A stretch of DNA of 64,000 nucleotides from an uncultured Lachnospiraceae bacterium. GTDB taxonomy: Bacteria > Bacillota > Clostridia > Lachnospirales > Lachnospiraceae. The notes below the pieces were generated by a model. That model was given only the letters and a program-made list of their open reading frames with translations. It searched no databases and was not told the DNA's origin. The translations under genes were made by a program, and so were the position numbers. Of the stretch, positions 7,391 through 17,299 are shown one piece after another; the stretch's first letter is position 1, and each line of letters opens with the position of its first letter. The stretch covers positions 1 to 64,000 of the forward strand of contig CAMWQW010000014.1 in NCBI GenBank assembly GCA_947176505.1, written 5' to 3'.

Positions 7391-9823
7391 CTATTCACCA
7401 TAATTTTCTTCTAACATATTATTGCAAGCTGCTTCTTTTCCTTCCGAAAGGCGCACTGTCTTAATCTCAAAAGGCGTGAAAGAAATATTAAATTCTCTTC
7501 CCAAAGAAGGAATCTTACATTCCGCCGATGTATTCCTGCCTGCTGCCTCATAAGCCCTCAAAATAATATCTCCGCTTCCATCCTCCGCTTCCTTTACCAC
7601 TTCCACGAATATATTGTCCTCGCTCACATTCAGGAAAGAGCTCTTCTGGGGAAGCTGTCCTTTGTGGTAAGTTTCAAACAAGGCAATCGGCTTTTCATTC
7701 ATAATCTTTGCCCTCTTTACGGTGTCTGCCCCTTCCCAGCTTCCGTCATGAGGATAAAGACCGTAAGTAAAGGTCTGTACACCCTGATCCAGATAAACAT
7801 ATTCCAGCTCGGAATCAGGTACATAGGGTTCGTGCTGAGCATAAATGGGGCTTCTGAGTACAGTCAATTCCCCGTTTTTCCCTGCTGTGTCCGCCGCAAA
7901 CTTGCCGTCATTCAGTATGGAAAGACCATGAATCATGGTGTCCAATCCGGGTGCGGCTCCTTCCAGATCAAACCATGTCTGCACCGGGAACTCCTCCCCG
8001 TTTGGCTCCCTCTGGGCAACGCCATAGGGAATTTCATAGCTGGCTCTTAAGTAATTCATATTCATAGGAAAACGCAGTTTCAGCATGGACATTTTCTCAT
8101 GCCAATCCACTGTGGTTTCCACTGAAATAAAATCCAATTCCTTGTATATGGAAAAATCCTGAAACATTCTGGAATTGCCATACTCGCTGGTAACCCGGAT
8201 CACAGCTTTCACGGGACCGTTTTCAATGCGCTGCACCTTTACCGCCTCAAACCGTCCTATTTCTTCATTAAAAATATACACACCATGAGACCATGTATCA
8301 CTTTCATCTTTAATTACCACCGGCACTGCCGCGGGGGCGGAAAAATATTCCGTTCCGTCATTCTTTTTGATCAGGGAAGAAATATAACCCTTTTCATCAA
8401 ATTTCACGGAGAACCATTTATTTTCCGCGCTGGTCTGAGTAGAGCTTACATTTTCAAACTGCTTTCCCTTTTCCCTCACTGCAAAGCGATAGGTACGATA
8501 GCCCAGAGACGGCAGCTTTGCCACAAAGACGATCCTGCATCTTCCGTTACTGGAAGCTTTGGACTGGACAAGCTGATAGGGAATCTGGTTATCCTCCTCA
8601 TCCAAAAGCACCGTATGTTCTTTCAGGGCAAGGGATTCCACCGCCACCTCCGCCATGGTTTCAAAGGCATTGGGATTCATCACCACCAAGGGCTTCATGC
8701 CCTCCTCCATAGGAATATCGATGTTCCAGCTGATGGACTGCATGGCGCTGTTTAACTGTCTGCCTGCTATATGCAGGGCATAATCATAATCCTCTCTGGC
8801 ATCCACATAGGCTTCTTCTAAACTGGTGCCTGCCAGAATATCGTGAAACTGGTTGAATAACGCTATTTTCCATGCCTTGGCAAGCTCTTTTCCGTCATAT
8901 TTCCCAACAGACAGGGTCTTTGCCATAACAGAGAGCTTTTCCGCCATGCGGAGTCTGTTTTCTGCTTTTCTGTTCAGATTCTTTACCTCGCAATGGGCGC
9001 TGTAACAGCCGCTGGCATGATGAAGCAGTTCTCCCGTCACCACCGGAAGAGCTCTGCCTGACCGCTCCACATCTCTAAAATAATCTACCGGTGAAGCAAA
9101 AATCAGCTCCGGCATATCCTCTCTTTTATTCATGGCAAGAATGCTTTCAATATTCTTTTTGGTAGGACCGCCGCCATGATTGCCCACGCCGTAAAAGCAC
9201 ATGATACCGTTGCCTGGATTCTTAATCTCGCCTGCGCACCGCTTTACATGCTCCTCGATTTCCTCCGGCCATGTGCAGTATTCAAAGGGAATGCGGAACG
9301 CCTTCACCTGTGAACCATCTGCGGATTTCCATAGGAATGTCTCCCCATCTACACCCTTTTCGTGCCTGCCGGGACGCATGAACACATAATAATCCATGCC
9401 TGATTTCTTTAGAATCTGAGGCAGATTTCCGTTGTGTCCGAAGCTGTCCACGTTATAGCCGCATACCGCTTTTACGCCGAATTTCTCTTCAAAATATTTC
9501 TGTCCGTAAAGTCCCTGCCGCACATAGGATTCTCCTGAGGGCGCATTGCAATCAGGCTGGATCCACCAGCCTCCTACAATGACCCAGCGTCCTTCCGCTA
9601 TTCGCTCTTTTATTTCCTCAAACATAGCAGGGTCGTTTTCCTCCACCCATTCATAGAAGGACGCAGAGCTGCCTGTAAAAATGAAATCCTCGTATTCCTT
9701 CATCCGGTCCAGTACGGAACGGAACGTGGCTTTGATTTCCTGAAAACCCTCCTGCCACCGCCACATCCACACAGGATCAATGTGCGAATTTCCTATCATA
9801 TATAATCTCTTATCCTTTTTCAT
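7391..9823 (-). CDS. GH38 alpha-mannosidase (last gene of the sugar operon)
   Basis: This 810-aa cytoplasmic enzyme should hydrolyse terminal alpha-manno-configured residues with a zinc-dependent retaining mechanism. Zinc ligands H14 and D16 lie in NSHIDPVW, nucleophile D126 in NVDSFGHN, and the fourth ligand H327 in FNQFHD. The mid helical region and C-terminal beta domains are present at normal length. There is no signal peptide, so it acts on imported oligosaccharide. Its start overlaps the end of the FAD oxidoreductase gene by 4 bases. It is a clear paralogue of the GH38 at 22962-25385, with very similar N-terminal motifs. The natural substrate is not shown by sequence. Confidence 0.92.
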   Translation of the reverse strand: MKKDKRLYMIGNSHIDPVWMWRWQEGFQEIKATFRSVLDRMKEYEDFIFTGSSASFYEWVEENDPAMFEEIKERIAEGRWVIVGGWWIQPDCNAPSGESYVRQGLYGQKYFEEKFGVKAVCGYNVDSFGHNGNLPQILKKSGMDYYVFMRPGRHEKGVDGETFLWKSADGSQVKAFRIPFEYCTWPEEIEEHVKRCAGEIKNPGNGIMCFYGVGNHGGGPTKKNIESILAMNKREDMPELIFASPVDYFRDVERSGRALPVVTGELLHHASGCYSAHCEVKNLNRKAENRLRMAEKLSVMAKTLSVGKYDGKELAKAWKIALFNQFHDILAGTSLEEAYVDAREDYDYALHIAGRQLNSAMQSISWNIDIPMEEGMKPLVVMNPNAFETMAEVAVESLALKEHTVLLDEEDNQIPYQLVQSKASSNGRCRIVFVAKLPSLGYRTYRFAVREKGKQFENVSSTQTSAENKWFSVKFDEKGYISSLIKKNDGTEYFSAPAAVPVVIKDESDTWSHGVYIFNEEIGRFEAVKVQRIENGPVKAVIRVTSEYGNSRMFQDFSIYKELDFISVETTVDWHEKMSMLKLRFPMNMNYLRASYEIPYGVAQREPNGEEFPVQTWFDLEGAAPGLDTMIHGLSILNDGKFAADTAGKNGELTVLRSPIYAQHEPYVPDSELEYVYLDQGVQTFTYGLYPHDGSWEGADTVKRAKIMNEKPIALFETYHKGQLPQKSSFLNVSEDNIFVEVVKEAEDGSGDIILRAYEAAGRNTSAECKIPSLGREFNISFTPFEIKTVRLSEGKEAACNNMLEENYGE

Positions 9824-12381
9824 TGTCTTATAATCCTTCCTTTCTCTTCACCCTGTCTTTTCATTCCTTCTGCAAGTGCTTTCTCTGCCCCGATTCTGAT
9901 TGCCGCGCTACTGCTTTTACGGGCACTCTCAAGCCCCTTTTGTCCTTCCCTGCTTCCCAGCAGAAGAAGGGTTCTGTTAAGAATCACCCACAAAATCTGC
10001 CATCTTTGACTCATTAGGGCTATCTTGTTCTCATCTGCAAAGGCCTCTTTAAATTCCGGCAATTTGATAAGCCTGCAAAGAAGCGGAATAAATTCCTTTC
10101 TTTTGCTGTGTTCCCCGGCATAGGCAACAGATTCTATATAAGTAAAGATCCCTTTCCGAATTGCTTCATAATCTCTCTCCCCTTCCGCCAGTCTGGCTGT
10201 CACCAGTTCATAGGGCTTCATGGAAAAGCTCTTTCCATGGGATAACAGGTTCAGTTCGTAAACCACCTCCGGCATCACCCCATGGTCAGGCAGAAGCTGG
10301 GCGCACATACAGGAGCCTTTTCTTTCCGGCAAGAAAGGTTCGCTTTCCGAAAGCTGTCGCAAAATATGATCCTCTATTTCTTCTGTATACTCATCCGCGC
10401 CGTGGAACAGCGCCAGCTTTTTCAGGGTCAGAAGCACTTCCGTTTCTTCAGTCTTCCCGATTCTTTCCCTAATTGCACAAAGAGCCTCTTCCCGTTCTCC
10501 ATATACCAGTGCAAGCAACGGACTGACTTTCTTTTCCTCATAGGCAAAGGACACGTCAATCCAGTGTATCCTTTCCCCTTTCGCAATTAAGGCTGCAGCC
10601 TCCCGCAGACTGACAAAGTTCTTTTCGTGAGGAAGGGTAAGGGAATCTCCAGTTTCTTTCTCTATCCAGCGGCGACACTGCTCCATAGGCAGCTTTTCCA
10701 CATCCGTCCCTGCCAGCACAGCCTTTGCCGCCAGAAGTCCCAGTACCGCTCCCTGATGCATCAGATCCCGCTGCATACGGAGACCGGGAAATGCATTATG
10801 ATTGGCGGAAATGGCTTTGCCTGCCATCATAAGCCCTTCTATCCGCTTTCCCTCACCGTCCACCGGTAAACAGGCTCTCAGCGGAACCTGCATCTTCATC
10901 TGGGGCACCAGATACCCGCAGTAAACAGAATCAGCATCCAGCTTTCCTTTAGGATCATAATTGGAAAAACAAGTATAGATACCATCCTCATAGGTCCGGA
11001 GCAGACACACGTCCTTCAGACCGATAACTCTTTCACCCCGGATATGCCTGCTTTCCCTGACGCTCACATATGAACCATGGTCAAACAGATTCCATCCGCC
11101 TCTTCTTCTCCCGGTAATAATAAAATCCGTAAAATCCTCTACATCATCCAGCCTAACCATGGAAGAAAAATTGTTCCGATAACTGTCAGGACCGCTATAC
11201 TGGGCTAAAGACCCCCAATAGGTAAAGCCGTCGCGATCCGCCCCATATATGATGTCCGCTCCTGCCGCCGCAGCCAGATCCCCATCCCCGGTAGCGTCAA
11301 TGACAAGTCTGCCATAACAGACTTCTTTTCCTCTCTTGCCCGCACATTTTACTCCTGCGATGCGCCCCTTTTCCCTGATCACATCGTAAGCCAGTCTGCC
11401 GAAACACACCTCTACTCCTGCCCGCAGACAAAGTTCTAAAAGTACCAGTCCCTTGATTCCCCCATGAAAAGCGTCGTACTTTCCGAACATGCCGGCAGGG
11501 CGTTCTATACCGCAGCTTTCGCACAGCCTGTCCACCATTTCATCAACTTCTTTCGTATCGGCAAAGGATGTGCCGAACCAGTAAGCGTTCACACCGCCCA
11601 AAGTAGACGTGCCGCCCAGATCGTACATGGGTTCAAGCAGCAGCGTCCTTGCACCGCCTCTTGCCGCATACAGTGCTGCCATCGCTCCTGCCGTACCGCC
11701 TCCCGCCACAATCACATCTACGGTTTCAGTCATGCTTCCGGCTCCCAGTCTGCCACTCCAGCAATCTGCAAATCTACCAAGGACAAGAGGCGGATGATTC
11801 TTCCGCTTTCTTTGAAATTCCGCAAGTAATTCCCGTCTCAGCATCAGCAGGTTTTCCGCAGGGGATTTTTCTCTGTTACAGTTGACGGCAGCCTCAACCA
11901 GTCCGCAGCTTCCATCCCTTGCATCTCTCACCCATGTCCGCAAAGAAAGCCTGCCGTTTAAATCCTCCTCTTCCTGATGCCGCTCCACATGCCTGCAGAC
12001 AACGGAAATAAGACCGCCCTTGCCTGCCAGACTCACTACCCGAAGGTCTAAATCCGAATCCTCGTCGCATTGTCCACTCGCTTCTTCCACAAAGTACAGA
12101 CCATAATAAAACTTTACGCCCGCCTCCATGCAGCGTTCCTCCAGATACTGCTTACACCTATCCGGAATCATCACGTCACCGCCAAAGCATTCCTGCGGAA
12201 AAAATCCCTCCACGGTCTCCTGTCTACGATATAAGCATCGTCCACAAATATCCGCTGCCAGATAGGTTTCCTCCACAGCCAGTATGACATCTTTCCCCTG
12301 ACCTGCCAGTTCCATTGCCCTGCGCACCCCTTGAAAGGTGTTGTCCATCAGAAGATATTCCGTCTGCCGCTCTTTATTCAT
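9820..12381 (-). CDS. Large FAD-dependent oxidoreductase (FAD_oxidored type) in a glycan operon
   Basis: An 853-aa flavoprotein. About 220 N-terminal residues precede the Rossmann motif VDVIVAGGGTAGAMAALYAA, followed by LLLEPMYDLGGTSTLGGVN. A second FAD-binding stretch, LVIDATGDGDLAAAAGAD, lies near residue 365. The last 230 or so residues are a helical extension. The pattern is that of the FAD_oxidored (PF12831) group, some members of which are loosely annotated as xanthan-lyase-like. The reaction is unknown; oxidation of a sugar hydroxyl is a reasonable guess. The start is ATG at 12381, with gaggagg 12 bases upstream; a TTG at 12402 is also in frame. It overlaps the preceding gene by 8 bases and the next by 4, so it is a true operon member. 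Confidence 0.8.
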   Translation of the reverse strand: MNKERQTEYLLMDNTFQGVRRAMELAGQGKDVILAVEETYLAADICGRCLYRRQETVEGFFPQECFGGDVMIPDRCKQYLEERCMEAGVKFYYGLYFVEEASGQCDEDSDLDLRVVSLAGKGGLISVVCRHVERHQEEEDLNGRLSLRTWVRDARDGSCGLVEAAVNCNREKSPAENLLMLRRELLAEFQRKRKNHPPLVLGRFADCWSGRLGAGSMTETVDVIVAGGGTAGAMAALYAARGGARTLLLEPMYDLGGTSTLGGVNAYWFGTSFADTKEVDEMVDRLCESCGIERPAGMFGKYDAFHGGIKGLVLLELCLRAGVEVCFGRLAYDVIREKGRIAGVKCAGKRGKEVCYGRLVIDATGDGDLAAAAGADIIYGADRDGFTYWGSLAQYSGPDSYRNNFSSMVRLDDVEDFTDFIITGRRRGGWNLFDHGSYVSVRESRHIRGERVIGLKDVCLLRTYEDGIYTCFSNYDPKGKLDADSVYCGYLVPQMKMQVPLRACLPVDGEGKRIEGLMMAGKAISANHNAFPGLRMQRDLMHQGAVLGLLAAKAVLAGTDVEKLPMEQCRRWIEKETGDSLTLPHEKNFVSLREAAALIAKGERIHWIDVSFAYEEKKVSPLLALVYGEREEALCAIRERIGKTEETEVLLTLKKLALFHGADEYTEEIEDHILRQLSESEPFLPERKGSCMCAQLLPDHGVMPEVVYELNLLSHGKSFSMKPYELVTARLAEGERDYEAIRKGIFTYIESVAYAGEHSKRKEFIPLLCRLIKLPEFKEAFADENKIALMSQRWQILWVILNRTLLLLGSREGQKGLESARKSSSAAIRIGAEKALAEGMKRQGEEKGRIIRQ

Positions 12382-13837
12382 TCCACACAAAATCCTCCTC
12401 AAGGGTCAGCTCCCTTTCCCCGCTTTCCCTGTCCAGATAAGTGATATCAAAGCTTCGCTCTTTAAGCCGTGCTGTCAGCGTAGCCTTAAGGGTTCCCTCC
12501 TGCCATGAAATCTGCATGATATCGTCCTCTGTATCATGCACCGTCATTACTCCGTCAAACACAGGGTAGTCATTTCGAAACTGCATCAACCTGCGCAGCT
12601 TCTGTACCACAGGCTTTTTCACCAGTTCACGGATTTCTTCCACCGTATAGTCATGGCGGCTGATATTTCTGTCATAATTGGTACGCTCCATCAGCTCATA
12701 ATCATTTTCTCCCGCCAGAAGCCCCATATAATACACTTGGGGAATGCCCGGTGTAAAAAACTGTAATGCTCTTGATAAAAGGTACGCATCATCATCCTCC
12801 CCTACGGCAGAATAGTAAGAGCAGTTAATCTGATAGACAATCTTTTTTCCGGTGGAACCTGCACTGTAATCCCACTTGAAGTTAGCACCGTACTTTTCCG
12901 TCTGGTCGATTACGCCCTGCAATTCTTCCGGACTTAACAAGTCCACCACGTCCACAGTTCCCAACCCATCGTGCGTATCAAGCGTAGTCTGTTGATTCTT
13001 GGGGCAGATAGAAAGCCAGTGTTTCATCCTTGCGCCGCTTCCCGTATAAAGGGTATGGAGCACCATCACCGGCAAAACAAAATCATAAATGGCGTATCCG
13101 TGATCAGAAATCTTCATCTGCACGGAGTAATGGTCGTGAATCTCCGGCAGCATGGGAATATTTTTCTCATCCAATATTTTCTGGATCCTGTCCATCATCT
13201 CCCAAATCTCAGGTTCCAGAAAGAAGCAGGCAGTATCAATCTTCTTGGTGGCAAAAGCGAAAGCATCCAGCCGAAGCTGGGAAAGCCCGTGATCCATCAA
13301 AAACCGCAGTGTCTTTTCCACATAATCCCATGTCACCTGACTGTTCAGATCAAGATCCATCTGCTCATCATCGAATGTACACCAGATTTTTTCTGCGGTC
13401 CCGTCCGCAAATATAATCTCCTCGCAGGGAGCACAAGGCTTTCTCTTGTTCAGAAGATCCACCTGCTCCTTAGTGGGTTCTCCGCCCGGCCAGAAGTTCT
13501 TAAACCGGAGAAACATGTCCGCATATGCGGAATCGTCGTGCTTTTGAATAAAATCGAGAAATTCCGGGCTTCTTCTGGACAGATGGTTAATCATAAAGTC
13601 AAACATCAGCTCATAATCCTTCGCAAGAGCCTCAATATCATCCCAGTCACCAAATTTCTGATCCACCTTTGTATAGTCCATAGGCGCAAAGCCCCGGTCT
13701 CCTGAAGAGGGAAAGAAAGGCAGTATGTGAATAGAGCCGATTTCTCTCTTAAAATAGGTGTCCACCATTTCCTTTAGTTCTTTCAGATTCTTCCCAAAGC
13801 TGTCCGCATAAGTGATCAGCATAATTTTATTTTTCAT
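12374..13837 (-). CDS. gtfA: Sucrose phosphorylase-type GH13_18 enzyme
   Basis: A 487-aa enzyme that splits sucrose with phosphate to glucose 1-phosphate and fructose, or a related glucoside. The N-terminus (LITYADSFGKNLKEL) and LPFFPSSGDRGFAPMDY strongly resemble streptococcal GtfA. The catalytic set is complete: nucleophile D191 in LRLDAF, acid/base E232 in LPEIHDHY, and stabiliser D290 in LDTHDG. The acceptor loop has GENDYEL and NISRHDY. It overlaps the FGGY kinase end by 11 bases. Beside an alpha-galactosidase it fits raffinose-family sugar use: galactose removal, then sucrose phosphorolysis. Related GH13_18 enzymes act on sucrose 6-phosphate or glucosylglycerate, so specificity is uncertain. 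Confidence 0.85.
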   Translation of the reverse strand: MKNKIMLITYADSFGKNLKELKEMVDTYFKREIGSIHILPFFPSSGDRGFAPMDYTKVDQKFGDWDDIEALAKDYELMFDFMINHLSRRSPEFLDFIQKHDDSAYADMFLRFKNFWPGGEPTKEQVDLLNKRKPCAPCEEIIFADGTAEKIWCTFDDEQMDLDLNSQVTWDYVEKTLRFLMDHGLSQLRLDAFAFATKKIDTACFFLEPEIWEMMDRIQKILDEKNIPMLPEIHDHYSVQMKISDHGYAIYDFVLPVMVLHTLYTGSGARMKHWLSICPKNQQTTLDTHDGLGTVDVVDLLSPEELQGVIDQTEKYGANFKWDYSAGSTGKKIVYQINCSYYSAVGEDDDAYLLSRALQFFTPGIPQVYYMGLLAGENDYELMERTNYDRNISRHDYTVEEIRELVKKPVVQKLRRLMQFRNDYPVFDGVMTVHDTEDDIMQISWQEGTLKATLTARLKERSFDITYLDRESGERELTLEEDFVWNE

Positions 13838-15230
13838 AATTAGCGTTTTCCTTTCTGACTAAAATTTCTGCCATGATTGCCGCCCCCGTGGCAGCCTCCT
13901 CCCTGTCGGTAAACACCACCGGCAGCTTATATATCTTTTCTATTTCTTCCTTCAAAAGCAGATTCTTCCTGATGCCGTTTCCCGATGCCGTGATACCGGT
14001 CTTTCCTCTTCGCAGCTCCTCGGGAAAGCTTTGATACAGTTCATATAATTCCTCCGCCATCCCGGACACAAAGCCCCTTACCAGATCAGACCCGTGAAAG
14101 TTCTCTTCTTTCAGTCCGAAAATACCCGATGTCACGGCTGCCGTTTCTTCCCGTCCACGCTCTCTTACCGCTTCTTCCCGCACGTTCTCTCTTCCTCCAT
14201 AAAGAGCGGGGCAAACTCGTAAATCTGTTTCTTTCTTTTTTCCGCCAATGCGTTCCATGACCTCATACACTGTTCCCTGCTCCACAGCGGCACCGAAAGA
14301 GTCCAGAATCTCCTTAAAAAATACAGCCAGTCTTTCGTATACCTTTCCTCCGTTCACCGAAGCCCCTACATACAGCCAGCCTCCTCCCGGAAAGGGACGG
14401 ACTTCCCCTCTACCTGTCTCATACAATTTCTCAGAAAATACCGAAACCTGAGAGCCCGTTCCCACGTTCACGCTGACGCTTCTCTTTTTGTCCTTGATGG
14501 CACCCAAAAAGCTGGTCTGATTGTCTCCCACAGCGCAAAGCACCGGAATCCCCCGACAGCGCCCTGCCTCTTTTCCCTCCGTCACTTCTGGATAATAAGA
14601 GATATCGATTCCTGCCTTTTCCATGGTCGAAAGGGCAAACTGCCGTTTCTTTAAGTCTAAGCCGCCGAAGCTGGCAGCTATGGTCACATCCGCCAGCGTT
14701 TTTTTGGTGCCTGTTAGTTTCATGGCAAAATAGTCACCGATATTCACGAAAGCCACCGCCTCCTCAGGAATCAACCCTCGCTTTTGCAAATAAAAATGCG
14801 TCACGCTGCCATAACCGGAATACCAGTCCATCCCTGTCTGTTCCGACAGATATTCCGCATAGGTTTTTCCATCCCGGTAACACTCGTTGCCCCACTCATT
14901 TTTCCATGTATAAAAGGGGCTCACTGCCTTTCCTTCCCGGTCTGTATATAAGATGCCGTGCATCTGGGAAGAAATACCGATTCCTTCAATCTTCAGTCTG
15001 CCACTTTCTCCATGCCCCCGGTTTTTCTCTCCTTCCGGACAGATGTCCTCAAGGAGTTCTTCCAGCAGTTTCCGGGAAGTTGTTACGATTTCCTCCGGGT
15101 TCTGTCTGAAACCTTCTCCCTGCAGAAAATGATTTTCCCCGTGGAGTTCTTTCACGACTTTATCATGCAAAGAATCATATAATACACCACAAATAGAGGT
15201 AGTGCCGATATCTATTCCAATGAAAAACAT
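13827..15230 (-). CDS. FGGY-family carbohydrate kinase, sedoheptulokinase-like
   Basis: A 467-aa kinase with the phosphate-1 motif GIDIGTTSICGVLYD at residues 5-19. IGISSQMHG lies near residue 84, the catalytic Asp D236 in AVGDNQTS, and the phosphate-2 motif SVNVGTGSQVS near residue 253. GASVNGGKVYERL and a C-terminal ASGNGIRKN follow. The block order and wording (SQMHG, TWK, GD followed by Q, NGG in the second lobe) match the sedoheptulokinase subgroup better than xylulokinase or glycerol kinase as I remember them. It should phosphorylate a ketose, possibly a heptulose. It is translationally coupled to the phosphorylase gene. Confidence 0.75.
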   Translation of the reverse strand: MFFIGIDIGTTSICGVLYDSLHDKVVKELHGENHFLQGEGFRQNPEEIVTTSRKLLEELLEDICPEGEKNRGHGESGRLKIEGIGISSQMHGILYTDREGKAVSPFYTWKNEWGNECYRDGKTYAEYLSEQTGMDWYSGYGSVTHFYLQKRGLIPEEAVAFVNIGDYFAMKLTGTKKTLADVTIAASFGGLDLKKRQFALSTMEKAGIDISYYPEVTEGKEAGRCRGIPVLCAVGDNQTSFLGAIKDKKRSVSVNVGTGSQVSVFSEKLYETGRGEVRPFPGGGWLYVGASVNGGKVYERLAVFFKEILDSFGAAVEQGTVYEVMERIGGKKKETDLRVCPALYGGRENVREEAVRERGREETAAVTSGIFGLKEENFHGSDLVRGFVSGMAEELYELYQSFPEELRRGKTGITASGNGIRKNLLLKEEIEKIYKLPVVFTDREEAATGAAIMAEILVRKENANYEK

Positions 15231-15246
15231 GCCGCCAGCCCCTTTC

Positions 15247-17283
15247 CTAAAAACACAGTTCGACTATGCTGTTTTCTTCCATAATCTTCACCCCGTATAA
15301 TCCACCGTCCATCGGCTCGCACTCCCGTTCTCTGCCATCTATCAGCACATGTTCAGGTTTTCTTTTTGCCGCAAAACCAAAAGTTCCCGGCTCTGTTATG
15401 AGGACTCCGACGGAATCTTTCCTCTCCCACAATCTGCTGATGCATCCGGGACCGATGTATTTCTCCTGAATACCGATAAGCTGCACTTCTTCGTCCGGCA
15501 GAATCAGATACAGTTCTGATTCTCCGGAATCAAGACTTACCATCACTTCACAGCCTTCCTCCAAAGGGGAAATCTTCTGTGCCAGCCAATGATAGACCAG
15601 CCATTTATTGCCTGAAAGCCCGGGGATATCTTGTACACTTAAGGCTCCCTCACACCGCTCTTTCTCCCGGTGGATAGAAAAAGCTGCCACCACGTAATAC
15701 TCTCCGAAACGGTTCCATATCTTTAACGGTTTCCTGTTTGTCAGCGGATCAGTCAACAGACAGTCTACCGTAGGCATACCCACGCCGTCACAGCGGATCA
15801 CTCTGCCGTCTTTCCTGATCAGAGGCCATATATAGGCAGGAGCCGTTTCTCCCACTTTATCACTGATATACACGGGACCGCCGCTGACTGCCCGCAGCAT
15901 GGAATTGCAACGGTTTTCCGCATGATCTGTATAAAACATATCCCAATCTCCCCAGTAGAACTGCCCCTGCAGCAGATTGTTATAACCATTCTGGATTACA
16001 TGCTCCCGAAAACCGTTCTTTTCATTAGGCACGAAATCGTCGCTGCTTCTGGCGACAGCACTGGAAGGACGGTTCCACATATCCTCACTCGCCATGCCCA
16101 TGCAGTTAATGATTCTGTTCTCGAAATGAAGGGATGCAGAAGCGTTCAACCCTTTTTGTATCTCCCTGCTGGCATCCCCATAAGTCTCCATGCCCCCGTA
16201 AGCTAAGGAGATGGCGCTCTGACCGTCCACTTTCACAAAATCGATACCGCAATGATTCCTCAAATAATCATGCCACCTATCATAAAATAGAAATGCCTTG
16301 TCCGCTGAGGGTGCCGGCAAAAGCCTTCCGTCCGGAAGCTGTGAGAGCCCCGTCTGCAGTGCGGTATGAGCGGGCGTGCCCTCCTTGACTCCGTTCCAGT
16401 AACCCATGACCGCGTGCCAGACCCCGACTTTTTCAATACCGTATTCTTTCTTCACTTCACGGACACATCCATAAAGACCTTCTGGAAACTGGGTTTTCCT
16501 TGCATCCAGACCCGTCAGTACTTGCTCTTCATAGTCCGCTGAAAGCCAGCCATCGTCAATCAGCGCCCATTTTACCGGAACTTTCTTCTCACGGAATTCT
16601 TGCATTTTATCCATGATACCCTGATGAGATACTTGATGATAAAAGGCGTCCCAGCTGCACCAGCCAAAATACTCAAACATCTCAGGATAACTCCTGTGTC
16701 TTCGTAGCATGAAACCTCTGTCCTGATAGATCAGAGCCTCCTCCACTGCCCTTTCACAGCAGCGATAGGGATTCTCTCCTGCGGCGATCACGAGACTGAT
16801 ATCTGAAAGGCGGTTCCTGTTCCCCGCTCCCGGCGCCATCCGTATAAGCAGACTATCATCATCTTTCCCGCACATATCCGTCCTGCACACCTCTCCGCAA
16901 ACCGAAAGCAACGCAAAAAAAACATCATCTTTCCTAAAAAGAAGAAGCTGGGTTCTGTCCGGTGTTTCAGAAACCTTCTTAATAAAGGCTGGTCTGATCC
17001 ACCAGTCCTTATGCTGGTAGATAGCTGTTGCCCCTTCCCAATCCGGGAGCCTGAGTTCATATATCAGTCCCTCCTTTGCATCGTAATACTTTTGGGGTCC
17101 GAAACAAGGCTCCTGCACGGTAATCTTTCCCTCCGGGCAGATTAGTACTGTATCTTCTTTACAATGCACTTTCAGTTCCTCTGCTTCCCCCTCTTCCGAA
17201 CATGAAGAAAGCAGAAAAACCACTCCGTCATCCCAAACAATTTCTTTATCCTTGCACTGAGTCGTTGTTCTGCTTTGAAACAT
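15247..17283 (-). CDS. Sip1/raffinose-synthase-type alpha-galactosidase (GH36-related)
   Basis: A 678-aa protein of the seed-imbibition (Sip1)/raffinose synthase family. The TIM-barrel start is FGWCSWDAFYHQV near residues 206-218, followed by WALIDDGW near residues 239-246. The predicted nucleophile is D353 in FVKVDGQ and the acid/base is in ARSSDDF near residue 415. FYWGDWDMF near residue 446 completes the site. In bacteria such enzymes remove alpha-galactose from raffinose-type oligosaccharides or melibiose. No signal peptide is present. It lies 16 bases after the ROK regulator gene and 16 bases before the kinase gene. Specificity is inferred only. Confidence 0.85.
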   Translation of the reverse strand: MFQSRTTTQCKDKEIVWDDGVVFLLSSCSEEGEAEELKVHCKEDTVLICPEGKITVQEPCFGPQKYYDAKEGLIYELRLPDWEGATAIYQHKDWWIRPAFIKKVSETPDRTQLLLFRKDDVFFALLSVCGEVCRTDMCGKDDDSLLIRMAPGAGNRNRLSDISLVIAAGENPYRCCERAVEEALIYQDRGFMLRRHRSYPEMFEYFGWCSWDAFYHQVSHQGIMDKMQEFREKKVPVKWALIDDGWLSADYEEQVLTGLDARKTQFPEGLYGCVREVKKEYGIEKVGVWHAVMGYWNGVKEGTPAHTALQTGLSQLPDGRLLPAPSADKAFLFYDRWHDYLRNHCGIDFVKVDGQSAISLAYGGMETYGDASREIQKGLNASASLHFENRIINCMGMASEDMWNRPSSAVARSSDDFVPNEKNGFREHVIQNGYNNLLQGQFYWGDWDMFYTDHAENRCNSMLRAVSGGPVYISDKVGETAPAYIWPLIRKDGRVIRCDGVGMPTVDCLLTDPLTNRKPLKIWNRFGEYYVVAAFSIHREKERCEGALSVQDIPGLSGNKWLVYHWLAQKISPLEEGCEVMVSLDSGESELYLILPDEEVQLIGIQEKYIGPGCISRLWERKDSVGVLITEPGTFGFAAKRKPEHVLIDGRERECEPMDGGLYGVKIMEENSIVELCF

Positions 17284-17299
17284 AGTTGTCTCCTATCAT

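Noticed and set aside
7664..8755. Long plus-strand frames opposite the GH38 gene, and similar ones opposite other large genes
   Set aside because: Antisense shadows of strongly coding minus-strand genes with no family motifs.
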